Source of the DNA: Deltaproteobacteria bacterium
GTDB lineage: Bacteria; Myxococcota_A; Polyangia; Polyangiales; JADZFZ01
Assembly: GCA_020854145.1 (NCBI GenBank)
Contig: JADZFZ010000801.1
Location: forward strand, 1 to 51,917
Length of the DNA stretch: 51,917 nt
Direction of reading: 5' to 3'
Shown here: piece after piece, positions 43,933 through 51,917 of the stretch
Layout of the letters: every line of letters begins with the position of its first letter
How positions within the stretch are numbered: the first letter of the stretch is position 1
Made by a program: the position numbers and the translations under genes
Notes under the pieces: model-generated
Told to the model about the DNA's origin: nothing
The model's input: the letters and a program-made list of their open reading frames with translations, nothing else
Databases searched by the model: none

Positions 43933-44994
43933 TCAGCGTTCGCTGTCGAGGTGCTGCATCAGGGGCTCGGGATAACGCGTGCCCGACACCTGGCTCGACG
44001 GCACCGCGTCCTCGATCCGCGCGACCTCTTCGGGTGACAGGCGCAGCGTCATCGCGGCCAGCGACTCGTCGAGCTGACGTCGCGTGCGTGCGCCGACGAG
44101 GGGGACGATGTGGGCGCCCTTCGCGCGTGCCCACGCGATCGCGAGCTGCGCGGGACTGACGTCGCGTTCGCTCGCGAGGCGGTGCAGCGCCTGCACGATG
44201 GCCTCGTTGCGCGCGCGGTTCTCGCCCGTGAAGCGCGGCAGGTGCGCACGGAAGTCCGTGGGTCCGGTGGGTCCCGAGCCCGTGAGCAACCCGCGCGACA
44301 GGATGCCGTACGCCGTGACGGCGATGCCGAGCTCGTCGAGCACGGGGAAGATGGCGCGCTCGGGTCCGCGGCTGACGAGCGAGTACTCGATCTGCAGATC
44401 GACGATGGGATGGACGGCGTGTGCGCGGCGGATCGTCTCGGGGCCGACCTCGGAGAGGCCGATGGCGCGCACGTAGCCCGCCCTCACCATGTCGGCGATG
44501 GCACCGATCGTGTCCTCGATCGGCACCGTGGGATCGAGGCGCGCCGGTCGATAGACGTCGACGTGATCGAGCCCGAGACGCACGAGGCTGTAAGCGAGGA
44601 AGCTCTTCACGGACGCGGGCCGTCCATCGGCGCCGTGGAAGCCGCCGTCGGGCGAGCGCAGCGCACCGAACTTGACGGACACGACCGCGTCGTCTCGGCG
44701 CCGGCCGCGTAGCGCCTTTCCGATGAGCAGCTCGTTGGCGCCCAGGCCGTAGAAGTCTCCGGTGTCGAGCACCTGGACACCGCGATCGAGCGCGGCGTGG
44801 ATGGTGGCGATGCTCTCGGTCTCGTCGGCAGCTCCGTAGAAGTCCGACATGCCCATGCAGCCGAGGGCGAACGGGAACACGTGCGGGCCGGTGCGGCCGA
44901 GCCGGATCCTCTCGGTCCGACGGGTCGAGCCCGCCTCGTGGGTCTCCGTTGCCGGCTGCGTGGATGCGACTGGAGTCGACTGCTCTCGGGTCAT
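43933..44994 (-). CDS. Aldo/keto reductase
   Basis: 353 aa from the ATG at 44994 with an AAGGAGA ribosome site. The TIM-barrel family signature is RVQVLDTGDFYGLG... with catalytic Asp and Tyr, the lysine in VSVKFGA, and the C-terminal NADPH site in VPLVGARTRRQLDESL. The usual catalytic His position reads YRPARLDP, in place of the common YQHRVDP, so the His is absent. The first 25 or so residues are polar and look extra. It diverges from a LysR regulator 64 bases away, which probably controls it. The substrate is unknown. Confidence 0.92.
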   Translation of the reverse strand: MTREQSTPVASTQPATETHEAGSTRRTERIRLGRTGPHVFPFALGCMGMSDFYGAADETESIATIHAALDRGVQVLDTGDFYGLGANELLIGKALRGRRRDDAVVSVKFGALRSPDGGFHGADGRPASVKSFLAYSLVRLGLDHVDVYRPARLDPTVPIEDTIGAIADMVRAGYVRAIGLSEVGPETIRRAHAVHPIVDLQIEYSLVSRGPERAIFPVLDELGIAVTAYGILSRGLLTGSGPTGPTDFRAHLPRFTGENRARNEAIVQALHRLASERDVSPAQLAIAWARAKGAHIVPLVGARTRRQLDESLAAMTLRLSPEEVARIEDAVPSSQVSGTRYPEPLMQHLDSER

Positions 44995-45035
44995 GTTCGT
45001 GTCTCCTTCCGAGCTGACCGTAGGCGCGTGCGTCA

Positions 45036-45061
45036 CATGCCACCATTGAATAGGATGCATG
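45036..45061. promoter_or_regulatory. Candidate LysR operator between AKR and LysR genes
   Basis: CATGC at 45036 and GCATG at 45057 form an inverted repeat with a 16-base spacer, inside the 64-base gap between the divergent reductase and LysR genes and touching the LysR start codon. A LysR-type regulator commonly binds such a site. This is a pattern match only. Confidence 0.35.
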
Positions 45062-45997
45062 ACATCCATGAGCGACAATTATGGACGCGACCTCGATCTC
45101 AACCTGCTCCGCGTGTTCGCGGTCGTCGCAGATGCGGGGAGCGTCACGCAGGCGGCCGGGCGGCTGTACCTGACGCAGCCAGCGGTGAGCGCGGCGCTCC
45201 GCCGCCTGACGACCGCCGTCGGCAGCCCTCTGTTCGCGCGTCAGGGGCGCGGGCTGACGCTCACCAGTCGCGGAGCGCAGCTGCGCGCACAGGTCCAGGC
45301 CCACCTTCCGGCGCTGATCGACGCGGCGCTGACTCCGGCGCGCTTCGACCCAGCCACGAGCGACCGGACGTTCCGGATCGGATTCTCCGACGCGGCGGAG
45401 GTGTGGCTCCTGCCCGCGTTGCTGCGGACGCTCGAGCAGGAGGCGCCGCACATGCGGGTGATCGCGTTGCCCGTGCAGTTCCGCAGCGTCTCGCAGGCGC
45501 TCGCGACGGGCGGCCTCGACGCGGCGATCACCGTGGCGGACGACGTCCCCGCAGGCGTGCGACGTACGACGCTCTTCACCGGTGGCTTCGTGTGCCTCTA
45601 CGATCCGCGCCACGCGCGGATGAAGCTCCCGCTCCGCAAGGCGGAGTACTTCGCGCGCGAGCACGTGATCGTCTCGTACAACGGAGATCTGCGCGGCATC
45701 GTCGAGGACGTGATGCGGCGCTCGCGCAGGATCCGGTGCTCGGTGTCGAGCTTCGCGAACCTCGGCGCGGTGATCGACGGCAGCTCCCTGCTCGCGACGG
45801 TTCCGGCGCTCGTCGCGCGTCAAGCCCGCCAGACGCGGCCGCACCTGCGCACGGCGGCGCTGCCTTTCGTGCTGCGTGGTGCGGCGATGGAGCTGCTTTG
45901 GCCTTCCGCGCTCGACGACGATGGGCCCGGGCTCTTCCTCCGCGCGCACCTCGCGAGGCTCGCCGCCACCACGGCGCGTCGGGCGGAGCGAGCCTAG
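45059..45997 (+). CDS. LysR-family transcription regulator
   Basis: 312 aa from the ATG at 45059; an in-frame ATG at 45068 is also possible. The N-terminal winged helix-turn-helix is standard (LDLNLLRVFAVVADAGSVTQ, AAGRLYLTQPAVSAALRRL, LFARQGRGLTLTSRG). An effector-binding domain follows from about residue 90. It diverges from an aldo/keto reductase gene and is the obvious candidate for its regulator, as is usual for LysR pairs. The inducer is unknown. Confidence 0.95.
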   Translation: MTSMSDNYGRDLDLNLLRVFAVVADAGSVTQAAGRLYLTQPAVSAALRRLTTAVGSPLFARQGRGLTLTSRGAQLRAQVQAHLPALIDAALTPARFDPATSDRTFRIGFSDAAEVWLLPALLRTLEQEAPHMRVIALPVQFRSVSQALATGGLDAAITVADDVPAGVRRTTLFTGGFVCLYDPRHARMKLPLRKAEYFAREHVIVSYNGDLRGIVEDVMRRSRRIRCSVSSFANLGAVIDGSSLLATVPALVARQARQTRPHLRTAALPFVLRGAAMELLWPSALDDDGPGLFLRAHLARLAATTARRAERA

Positions 45998-46000
45998 GGC

Positions 46001-46561
46001 TCAGGAGACGCCGAAGAAGTACGCGATCCCGAGAGACGCCGAGATCCACCAGCTGTTCGGCAGATCGTGGAACCAGATGTCGTATCCACCCGCGGCGTGC
46101 ACGACGAAACCGAGGCCGCCCGCTGCGCGCTCCGTCGAGACCGACTCGCCGGGCACGCCGATGATCACACCGAGGCTCGCGAACGGCGAGAAGGCGCCGG
46201 CGCCGACGCCGTCGGCCGACGCGTCGATCTGGAAGAGACGCGCGCCGAGATCGAAGAACGGCATGACGATGCCCGTGACCGGGATCACGAGCAGCGCGAT
46301 ACCGGGAGCCGCTTGGACGTGCTCATCGACGATCTTCACGCGCAGGTTCGCGGCGAGCCCGATGGGCGACCGCGTGATGGTCTGGCCGTCGCCCGACGGC
46401 ATCGTGATGCCCTGCTCGAGGTCGATCACCGCGCCGATATCGTGCGCGTCCTCGCCGATCCCGAGGGTCGCTCCGCCCGCAGCCATCCGATAGCCGGCGC
46501 AGCCGGACGCGGAGACGAGCAGCGCGAGCGACGTGCAGAGCGGAGTGGCCCATGGCTTCAT
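46001..46561 (-). CDS. Lipoprotein of unknown function
   Basis: 186 aa from the ATG at 46561. The signal peptide MKPWATPLCTSLALLVSASG ends at a cysteine (residue 21), consistent with lipidation, though the lipobox (SASGC) is atypical. The rest is Gly-rich and hydrophobic with beta-strand character (GVGAGAFSPFASLGVIIG, DIWFHDLPNSWWISASLGIA), like a small outer-membrane barrel-like domain. I do not recognise the family. It converges on the LysR gene with a 3-base gap. Confidence 0.75.
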   Translation of the reverse strand: MKPWATPLCTSLALLVSASGCAGYRMAAGGATLGIGEDAHDIGAVIDLEQGITMPSGDGQTITRSPIGLAANLRVKIVDEHVQAAPGIALLVIPVTGIVMPFFDLGARLFQIDASADGVGAGAFSPFASLGVIIGVPGESVSTERAAGGLGFVVHAAGGYDIWFHDLPNSWWISASLGIAYFFGVS

Positions 46562-46639
46562 GCGCGAAGAGGTTAGCTCGACGGAGGGGGTCGGAGCGGG
46601 CGCGCGCGGAGGTGTCGCGTTCCGGTAGGATGCCGCACC

Positions 46640-47287
46640 GTGCAGCGCATCGAGGTCAGCCATCGGATCGAGGACGGGATGGTCACCTACCCGGGATTGC
46701 CCGAGCCCCGGTCCGAGGTGCTGCTCGACTACGAGGCGTCGCGCGCGCGCTACGAGGGTGGCGTCGAGTTCCGCATCGCGTCGCTCCACCTGTGCGGCAA
46801 CACCGGGACCTACGTCGACTCGCCGCGCCACCGCTATCGCGACGGGGCCGACGTCGCGTCGCTGCCGCTGGATCGCATCGCGCACGTCCCGTGCGTCCGG
46901 ATCGACGCCGGCGCCGACCGGCGGATCGGTGAGTCGCTCTTTCGCGGGCTCGACGTGCGGGGCAAGGCGGTCCTCGTCCAGACGGGGTTCTCGCGACACT
47001 GGCGGACGCCGCAGTACCTCTCGGACAATCCCCATCTCGACGAGGATGCGTGCCGCTATCTCGTGGAGGCGGGCGCGCTGTTCGTCGGGATCGACTCGCT
47101 CAACATCGACGACGTGGGTGACCTCGCGCGACCGGCGCACTCGATCTTGCTGGGTGCGGGAGTACCCGTGTGCGAGCACATGACGGGGCTCGCGTCGGTG
47201 CCCGAGCGGGGTGGGTTCCTCCACGCGGTGCCGATCCCGTGGGTGGGCGGCGCGACGTTCCCGGTTCGCGCGTACGTGGTGGTCTGA
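46640..47287 (+). CDS. Cyclase-family protein (kynurenine-formamidase-like fold) with altered metal motif
   Basis: 215 aa from a GTG at 46640. The fold is that of the Cyclase (PF04199) family, with MVTYPGLPEP near the start and the central segment SLHLCGNTGTYVDSPRHRY. The classical metal motif HxGTHxDxPxH is changed: the first two histidines are Asn and Tyr (NTGTYVD), while the Asp and the last His are kept. Similar NTGTY proteins exist in databases from memory, so this may be a subfamily with a different chemistry. The stop overlaps the next gene's ATG (TGATG), so the two are coupled. Confidence 0.82.
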   Translation: MQRIEVSHRIEDGMVTYPGLPEPRSEVLLDYEASRARYEGGVEFRIASLHLCGNTGTYVDSPRHRYRDGADVASLPLDRIAHVPCVRIDAGADRRIGESLFRGLDVRGKAVLVQTGFSRHWRTPQYLSDNPHLDEDACRYLVEAGALFVGIDSLNIDDVGDLARPAHSILLGAGVPVCEHMTGLASVPERGGFLHAVPIPWVGGATFPVRAYVVV

Positions 47288-48024
47288 TGGGCGCGTCGGG
47301 TGCGCGCCCCTCCGCCGACTCGGGAAGCGGGGGCGTCGTTGCGAGCTCCCCTTTCCGCGCGATCGTGTTCGGGGCGACGGGGATGATCGGGCAGGGCGTG
47401 CTGAACGAGTGCCTGCGCGACCCGCGGGTCGAGGAGATCCTCGTCGTGGGTCGCAGCGCGTGCGGCGTGGAGCACGAGAAGCTGAGAGAGGTGCTGTGCT
47501 CGGACTTCTTCGATTACCGCGCCATCGAGGAGCGGCTCGCGGGATACGACGCGTGCTTCTTCTGTCTCGGCGTGTCGTCGGCGGGCATGAGCGAGGCGGA
47601 GTATCGGCGACTGACGTACGACCTGACGATGCGCGCCGCCGAGACGCTCGTGCGGGTCTCGCCCGAGATGACGTTCTGTTACGTGTCGGGGGCCGGAACC
47701 GACGGCACGGAGAAGGGCCGCAGCATGTGGGCCCGCGTGAAGGGAAAGACCGAGAACGACCTTCTGGCGCTGCCGTTCGCCGCGTCGTTCATGTTCCGGC
47801 CCGGCTACGTGCAGCCGGGTCCGGGAGTGCGCTCGAAGACCGCCCTCTACCGCATCGCGTACGGCGCGCTCGGGCCGCTCTACCCGGTGTGGCGCAGGCT
47901 GTTACCGGGGATCGTGACGACGAGCGCCAACGTGGGTCGGGCGATGATCGCCGCCGCGTCGGGCGGCTACGAGAAGCGGATCCTCGAGGTTCGCGACATC
48001 AACGCGCTCGCCGAGCGCGCCTGA
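47287..48024 (+). CDS. NAD(P)-binding Rossmann-fold protein (atypical SDR/epimerase)
   Basis: 245 aa from the ATG at 47287, sharing one base with the previous stop. The dinucleotide-binding motif is IVFGATGMIGQGVLNE (25-40), followed by RVEEILVVGRS for strand 2. CFFCLGVSSAGMSEAEYRRL and TFCYVSGAGTDGTEKG are typical of the small NAD(P)-binding/TIP30-like SDR group. A YxxxK catalytic pair is not obvious. Its 3' end overlaps the M23 peptidase gene on the other strand by 26 bases. Confidence 0.85.
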   Translation: MGASGARPSADSGSGGVVASSPFRAIVFGATGMIGQGVLNECLRDPRVEEILVVGRSACGVEHEKLREVLCSDFFDYRAIEERLAGYDACFFCLGVSSAGMSEAEYRRLTYDLTMRAAETLVRVSPEMTFCYVSGAGTDGTEKGRSMWARVKGKTENDLLALPFAASFMFRPGYVQPGPGVRSKTALYRIAYGALGPLYPVWRRLLPGIVTTSANVGRAMIAAASGGYEKRILEVRDINALAERA

Positions 48025-49693
48025 GCGCTCGCCGGGCACGAACGCGCGTCGCTGCGACGAACGTCGAGAGGGCCAGGAGGATCGTGCCGAGCCCGCTGCG
48101 CGTCGCGCGATGGCCCTGCCTCGGGGCTGCCGTGCAGCCGCCGTCGAGACCCGCCGTACCGGCATCGGGATCGACGGCCGTGGCGTCGCCGCTCGACGCT
48201 GTGCGGGGTCGATCACGGAGCGCGACGACCACGGCGCGCGCGGGATCGGGCCAGCTTGCTTCGTGCCCCTCGGCGTCGCGCACCACCAACGTGCGCTCCA
48301 GGCTCGCGCGCGGCGCCGACGTCGCCGCGGTCTCGATGGACAAAGAAACACGCGCTTGCGCGCCGGGTGCGACGACCCCCGTCGTGCCGCCCACGATGCG
48401 CCCGCCGGCCGGGCCTTCACGGGTGGTGACCTGCGCTTCCGCGGGCCACGGCTCGCGCCCTTCGTTCGCGACGATCACCCATCCAGTCGCGCGCTCGCCA
48501 GCTACGAGGGTCGAGGGGAGGCTGACATCGACGAAGCGCACGCCGAAGACCGGACGACGTGCGGTCGTGTCCCAGTGCCAGGTCCCTTCGAGGTCGTGGC
48601 CGTCGTGCGAAACGGTGACCGACGCGCGCACGTCGCCTTCTTCGCGCGGCGTCAGCGTGACCTGGACCTCGATGGCCGCGCCCGGCGCGACGTCGGCATC
48701 GATCGCGCCGCGCGTCCGCACGTTCGCCCCTTCGGCGCTCGCACGCACGGAGTAGACGCCGGGGCGCCACGTCGTCGTTCCCGTGTTCGCGACGACCAAC
48801 GTGAACGCCGACGATTGGCCGAGGTCGAGCGCATCGGGCAATGCGGAGGGCTCGGCGCTCATGCGGTCGCACACGTCTTCGTCCACGGTGCCGTCGCAGT
48901 CGTCGTCGCGTCCGTTGCACGTCTCGCCCGACGGGCGCGGTGCGTCGCACGCGCCCCACGCACCGCCGCTGCACACCTCGCGGCCGCCGCCGCAAGCGGT
49001 CGAGCATGCACGGCTCACGTCCTCGTCGGCGCGACCGTCGCAGTCGTCGTCGCGTCCGTTGCACGACTCGGCGCTCGGGGTGCAGCCGCAGCTCGTGCTG
49101 GGCGCTTCGCGATAGTCGCGTTGCTCGCGCCACAAGCTGGTGGAGCGGCCGCAGCGTCCGGCGAAGGGATCGCTCGACGACGACGCGCCGGGCGAACGGT
49201 GCCCGAAGTGCAAGTGGGGTCCGGTGCTGTTGCCGCTCGAGGCCGACTGACCGACGACGTCGCCGCAGCCGACGCGGTCTCCCGTCGAGACGCGCAGCGA
49301 GCCACGCCGCATGTGGCAGTAGATGGAGCGCGAGCCGTCGTCGTGGTCGATCTGGACGTAGTTGCCGCAGCGACCGCCGCAGGTGTTGCCGAGCCCGCCG
49401 TAGTCCGCGCATCCGTCGTGGGTCGCCGAGACGCGGCCGGGCGCAGCCGCGACCAACGTGGTGCCGAGGGGCGCGCCGAAGTCGGAGCCGGTGTGCCCGT
49501 CGTAGCAGGCGCCCGAGCACGCGTAGTCCTGACAGCCGCCGCCTCCTCCGTCGTGGTCGAAGCCGTAGTTGAGGCGATGGCCTTCCTCGAAGGGTCGCCG
49601 ATAGCGGACCGACTGTGCGCTCGCGCCCGGGGACACGGCGAGCCCGAGCGCCACGGTGGCGACGAGGACCAGGACGAGCGTCCGCGCGCTCAT
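47999..49693 (-). CDS. Secreted M23 peptidase with MopE motifs and MYXO-CTERM-like tail
   Basis: 564 aa, ATG at 49693 overlapping the PD40 lipoprotein stop (ATGA). Signal peptide 1-27 (ending GASAQ). The M23/LytM domain (about 40-180) has its zinc ligands H67 and D71 (DGHTGSDFG) and HLHFG (about 160-164). Two CNGRDDDCDG motifs with acidic tails (about 211-226 and 259-274) match the calcium-binding repeat known from MopE-type proteins. An Ig-like region follows (about 290-480). A final segment, GGCTAAPRQGHRATRSGLG, a hydrophobic stretch and an Arg-rich end resemble a MYXO-CTERM sorting signal. It is predicted to cut peptidoglycan or other proteins outside the cell. Confidence 0.9.
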   Translation of the reverse strand: MSARTLVLVLVATVALGLAVSPGASAQSVRYRRPFEEGHRLNYGFDHDGGGGGCQDYACSGACYDGHTGSDFGAPLGTTLVAAAPGRVSATHDGCADYGGLGNTCGGRCGNYVQIDHDDGSRSIYCHMRRGSLRVSTGDRVGCGDVVGQSASSGNSTGPHLHFGHRSPGASSSSDPFAGRCGRSTSLWREQRDYREAPSTSCGCTPSAESCNGRDDDCDGRADEDVSRACSTACGGGREVCSGGAWGACDAPRPSGETCNGRDDDCDGTVDEDVCDRMSAEPSALPDALDLGQSSAFTLVVANTGTTTWRPGVYSVRASAEGANVRTRGAIDADVAPGAAIEVQVTLTPREEGDVRASVTVSHDGHDLEGTWHWDTTARRPVFGVRFVDVSLPSTLVAGERATGWVIVANEGREPWPAEAQVTTREGPAGGRIVGGTTGVVAPGAQARVSLSIETAATSAPRASLERTLVVRDAEGHEASWPDPARAVVVALRDRPRTASSGDATAVDPDAGTAGLDGGCTAAPRQGHRATRSGLGTILLALSTFVAATRVRARRALRRARRAR

Positions 49694-50463
49694 CGGCGCT
49701 GCTCGCGGGGCGGTTCGACCACCCGTCCGGTGGCGAGATCCACCGTGGCGGGACCGGTCTCGTCCTCGAAGGACAACATCGAGCCGACGAGCCTGGGCGC
49801 GCGTGGTGACGTCGGGAATCGCGACGCGTGCGGGAGCAGTGCGGATCCTTCGTTCTCTACCCATCGGTAGAGTCGCGGAGAGCCCGAGCGTCCCGACACG
49901 AACACGATGGCTCGCCCGTCGGACGAGATGGCGGGCGACCAGGCGGGCGCCATGCCGTGCGTGAGCGTCTCCACCACGCCGGTCGCGGCGTCGGCACGCG
50001 CCACCTCGAGGTCGGGCATCTCGCCGCGCACGTAGACGATCTCGGTGCCGGCCACGGAGAGCGGACCTTCGACGTCGACGTCGAGGTCGAGCCAGTGCCC
50101 CGCGGTCGTGGCGATGCGGAGCGCGTGATCCGTGTCGAGCACGGCGATGGACCCATCGCCCAGAAACCGAGCGTCGAGCGCGCGGCGACCGTCGAGCGCC
50201 GGCCACGCCGCAGCGCCGATCCCGTCGGGGACCTGCACCGCGATCTCGACGACACGATCCGGGTCGGCGTTCTCGGGAGCGGGAAGGACGGACCCCAGCA
50301 GCACGATCCCGTCGGCACGGCGATCGAGCTCGACGACGTCGACGGCTTCGGCCGGCGCCACGTTCGCCAGCGCCGAGCTCGCTGCCGAAGGCGGCGAGTC
50401 GTTGCCCGAGGCACACGACACGAGCGTCAGGGCGACGAGCAGCGGAGAGCGACGCGAGGGCAT
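49690..50463 (-). CDS. PD40/WD40-like beta-propeller lipoprotein
   Basis: 257 aa. The signal MPSRRSPLLVALTLVSC has a lipobox (LVSC, cysteine 17). The mature part has TolB-like beta-propeller segments, best seen at HGMAPAWSPAISSDGRAIVF and GSPRLYRWVENEG. It ends with VDLATGRVVEPPREQRR, and its stop overlaps the M23 gene start by 4 bases, so both are translated together. A role as a partner or inhibitor of the secreted peptidase is possible but not shown. Confidence 0.8.
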   Translation of the reverse strand: MPSRRSPLLVALTLVSCASGNDSPPSAASSALANVAPAEAVDVVELDRRADGIVLLGSVLPAPENADPDRVVEIAVQVPDGIGAAAWPALDGRRALDARFLGDGSIAVLDTDHALRIATTAGHWLDLDVDVEGPLSVAGTEIVYVRGEMPDLEVARADAATGVVETLTHGMAPAWSPAISSDGRAIVFVSGRSGSPRLYRWVENEGSALLPHASRFPTSPRAPRLVGSMLSFEDETGPATVDLATGRVVEPPREQRR

Positions 50464-50638
50464 CGCCTGCCGTAGTTCAAGCGCCGGTCCAGGCCGCGGG
50501 CAACGCCGATTGCCGGGTTTTCTCGGGAGATCACGAGGCGCGCGACGACGGGTGGAGCGCGCTGACCCGAGCGCCGGCGACGCGTTCGTGCTCTGCCGTG
50601 CACAGGCGCGCGGGCAGTCTAGCGACCGAACGAGCAGG

Positions 50639-51589
50639 TCATCGGCGCGTCACGTTCGCCCACCACGCGCCTGCATCGCGCTGGGTCCAGGGCGGGACGT
50701 CGGTGCATGCCGCCAAGGCGGTGGCGAGCACGGCACCATCGCGCGGGCGGTGCGCCGGGTCGGGCTCGAGCGCCGCGAGCAGGACGGCCTCCAGGTCGGC
50801 GGGGACGGGCGCGTGGAGATGGAGCGACGGGGGCACCGGCTTCCAGCGTGCGCGCTCGTAGAGGCTGGCTTCCGAGTCGGGAAAAGGTCTGCACGCAGTG
50901 AGCAGGTAATAGCCCGTGGCCGCGAGCATGTGCACGTCGGTGCGCGCGTCGGGACGGCCGAACGCGCCGTAGCTCTCGGGCGGGAGGTAGCCGGGCGTGC
51001 CCATCACGACGCCCTCGAGCGAGAAGCCCGACGGTCCTTCGAGGTCCTTGACGAGCCCGAAGTCGATGACCTTGACGACGTCGAACACGCCGTCCTGCAC
51101 GCAGGCGAGGACGTTCGACGGCGAGACGTCACGATGGATCATTCCGTGCCGGTGGGCTTCCCCGAGCGCCGCCGCGGCCTGGCGCAAGAGATGGAGCACG
51201 CGCGCCGCGGGCTGCGGTCCGTGCACGCGGACGATCGACGAGGCATCGATGCCCGACAGCAGCTCCATCGCGTAGTACGGCAGCCCGTGCGCGCTCGTGC
51301 CGCAGTCGAGCACGCGCACGACTCCCGGGTGGGAGATGCGCGACATGTGGAAGATCTCGCGTGCGAATCGCTCGCGCGAGATGGCGTCGCTCGTCATCGC
51401 GTGGAGCGTCTTGATGGCGACCGCGCGCCCGTCCCGGGGATCACGACCGCGATAGACGACGCCCATCCCGCCCGAGCCGACGAGCTCCTCGATCACGTAG
51501 GCGCCGATGCGATCCGGCAACCCGACGGGCCGGAAGCGCGGGCGGTTGGGCGCCGTGACGGCGTCGCTGGACGAGAGGTGCACATCCAC
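50639..51589 (-). CDS. Soluble Ser/Thr protein kinase
   Basis: 316 aa from a GTG at 51589; the frame is open upstream and an ATG at 51766 is an alternative. The kinase domain has GSGGMGVVYRG, K60 in VAIKTLHAM, HRD (152-154) and DFG (176-178), and GTPGYLPPES in the activation segment. It ends shortly after the C-lobe, with no membrane helix or PEGA domain. It may act on an FHA protein such as the sigma54 activator in this window, but no pairing is visible. A partial lipoprotein gene diverges from it. Confidence 0.9.
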   Translation of the reverse strand: MDVHLSSSDAVTAPNRPRFRPVGLPDRIGAYVIEELVGSGGMGVVYRGRDPRDGRAVAIKTLHAMTSDAISRERFAREIFHMSRISHPGVVRVLDCGTSAHGLPYYAMELLSGIDASSIVRVHGPQPAARVLHLLRQAAAALGEAHRHGMIHRDVSPSNVLACVQDGVFDVVKVIDFGLVKDLEGPSGFSLEGVVMGTPGYLPPESYGAFGRPDARTDVHMLAATGYYLLTACRPFPDSEASLYERARWKPVPPSLHLHAPVPADLEAVLLAALEPDPAHRPRDGAVLATALAACTDVPPWTQRDAGAWWANVTRR

Positions 51590-51819
51590 GCGCGGTGCAC
51601 GACCTGGGCCTCGAACGGCGCCGGCTCGCGGTCCGGAGCGCCCGATTGTCAAGACCGTCGCGCTCCGCGACAGCCACGTCGCGGTCCACGACGCCCGACG
51701 CGATTTCTGCGCGACCCGGGCGCGCGCCTCTGGGCCGTGCGTCGCTGCCTTCACACTTCGCAACATCGCCGCAAGCGAATCGAAAGGAATGCGGCCGCAT
51801 GGTGGTGCAGGAGGTACCG

Positions 51820-51917
51820 ATGAAGCTCTCCATCCTGTCCATCCCACTGCTCGCGCTGCTCGGAGTCGGCGCGTGCGAACATCCTGGTGACGAGATCGGC
51901 AATGCACAGCAGGCGTC
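51820..51917 (+). CDS. Lipoprotein, N-terminus only (runs off the window)
   Basis: ATG at 51820 with an AGGAGG ribosome site 6 bases upstream. The 32 codons seen encode a classic lipoprotein signal, MKLSILSIPLLALLGVGAC (cysteine 19), then EHPGDEIGNAQQA. The gene continues beyond the right edge, so no domain can be named. It diverges from the Ser/Thr kinase gene. Confidence 0.75.
   Translation, partial: MKLSILSIPLLALLGVGACEHPGDEIGNAQQA

Overview
This window is a very GC-rich (about 70% by eye), densely coded chromosomal stretch. It looks like a member of the Myxococcota, probably the Polyangia/Sandaracinus side. The evidence is the combination of eukaryote-like Ser/Thr kinases with C-terminal PEGA domains, an FHA-sigma54 activator, many small lipoproteins, an IgGFc-binding-type lipoprotein, the MopE-like CNGRDDDCDG motif and a MYXO-CTERM-like tail. 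The species call is inference. I see no rRNA, tRNA, insertion sequence, phage or CRISPR array. No gene-free gap exceeds 300 bases.

Layout. 1-4.6 kb (minus): SRPBCC protein, PEGA Ser/Thr kinase, AglD/LPG-synthase-type membrane protein and a DUF2723 glycosyltransferase cut by the window edge. 4.6-9.7 kb: an IgGFc-binding-type lipoprotein facing a seven-POTRA Omp85 protein, with copy A of a 68-bp repeat between them. 9.9-14.4 kb: DUF1361 membrane protein, then gatB, a 93-aa protein and mtnA on the minus strand, and a PIG3-type quinone oxidoreductase. 14.5-17.9 kb: a two-component cluster with three receiver domains and two histidine kinases. 18-21 kb: two tandem TPR paralogues, ahcY and a DUF4190 protein. 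21-25.6 kb: gatC-gatA, diverging from an FHA-sigma54 activator and a lipoprotein.

25.6-31.2 kb is the most interesting part. A translationally coupled MNIO (DUF692) oxidase and an HvfC/DUF2063-like partner, followed by a lipoprotein thioredoxin (DUF255), diverge from a 93-aa Gly-rich, Cys-containing peptide gene with a strong ribosome site and its own terminator. This has the layout of a bufferin/HvfA-type metal-binding RiPP system. The likely precursor has an unusual sequence and is transcribed divergently.

31-44 kb: a lamin-tail-domain lipoprotein with DNA-level tandem repeats faces a long minus-strand run. In transcription order that run is PEGA Ser/Thr kinase, HEAT-repeat membrane protein, bamA, skp/ompH, lpxD and an LptF/G-like permease, a set for outer-membrane assembly and lipid A synthesis. 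Repeat copy B overlaps the 3' end of lpxD. 44-52 kb: a divergent aldo/keto reductase-LysR pair, a lipoprotein, a cyclase-family/NAD(P)-binding pair, a PD40 lipoprotein-M23 peptidase pair, a third Ser/Thr kinase and the start of another lipoprotein gene.

How genes work together. gatA, gatB and gatC supply the complete GatCAB tRNA amidotransferase but from two places. ahcY and mtnA are both methyl-cycle/sulfur-recycling enzymes. bamA, skp, lpxD and the LptF/G-like gene serve the envelope. Many neighbours on the same strand overlap by 1-4 bases (ATGA, GTGA or TGATG), which indicates translational coupling.
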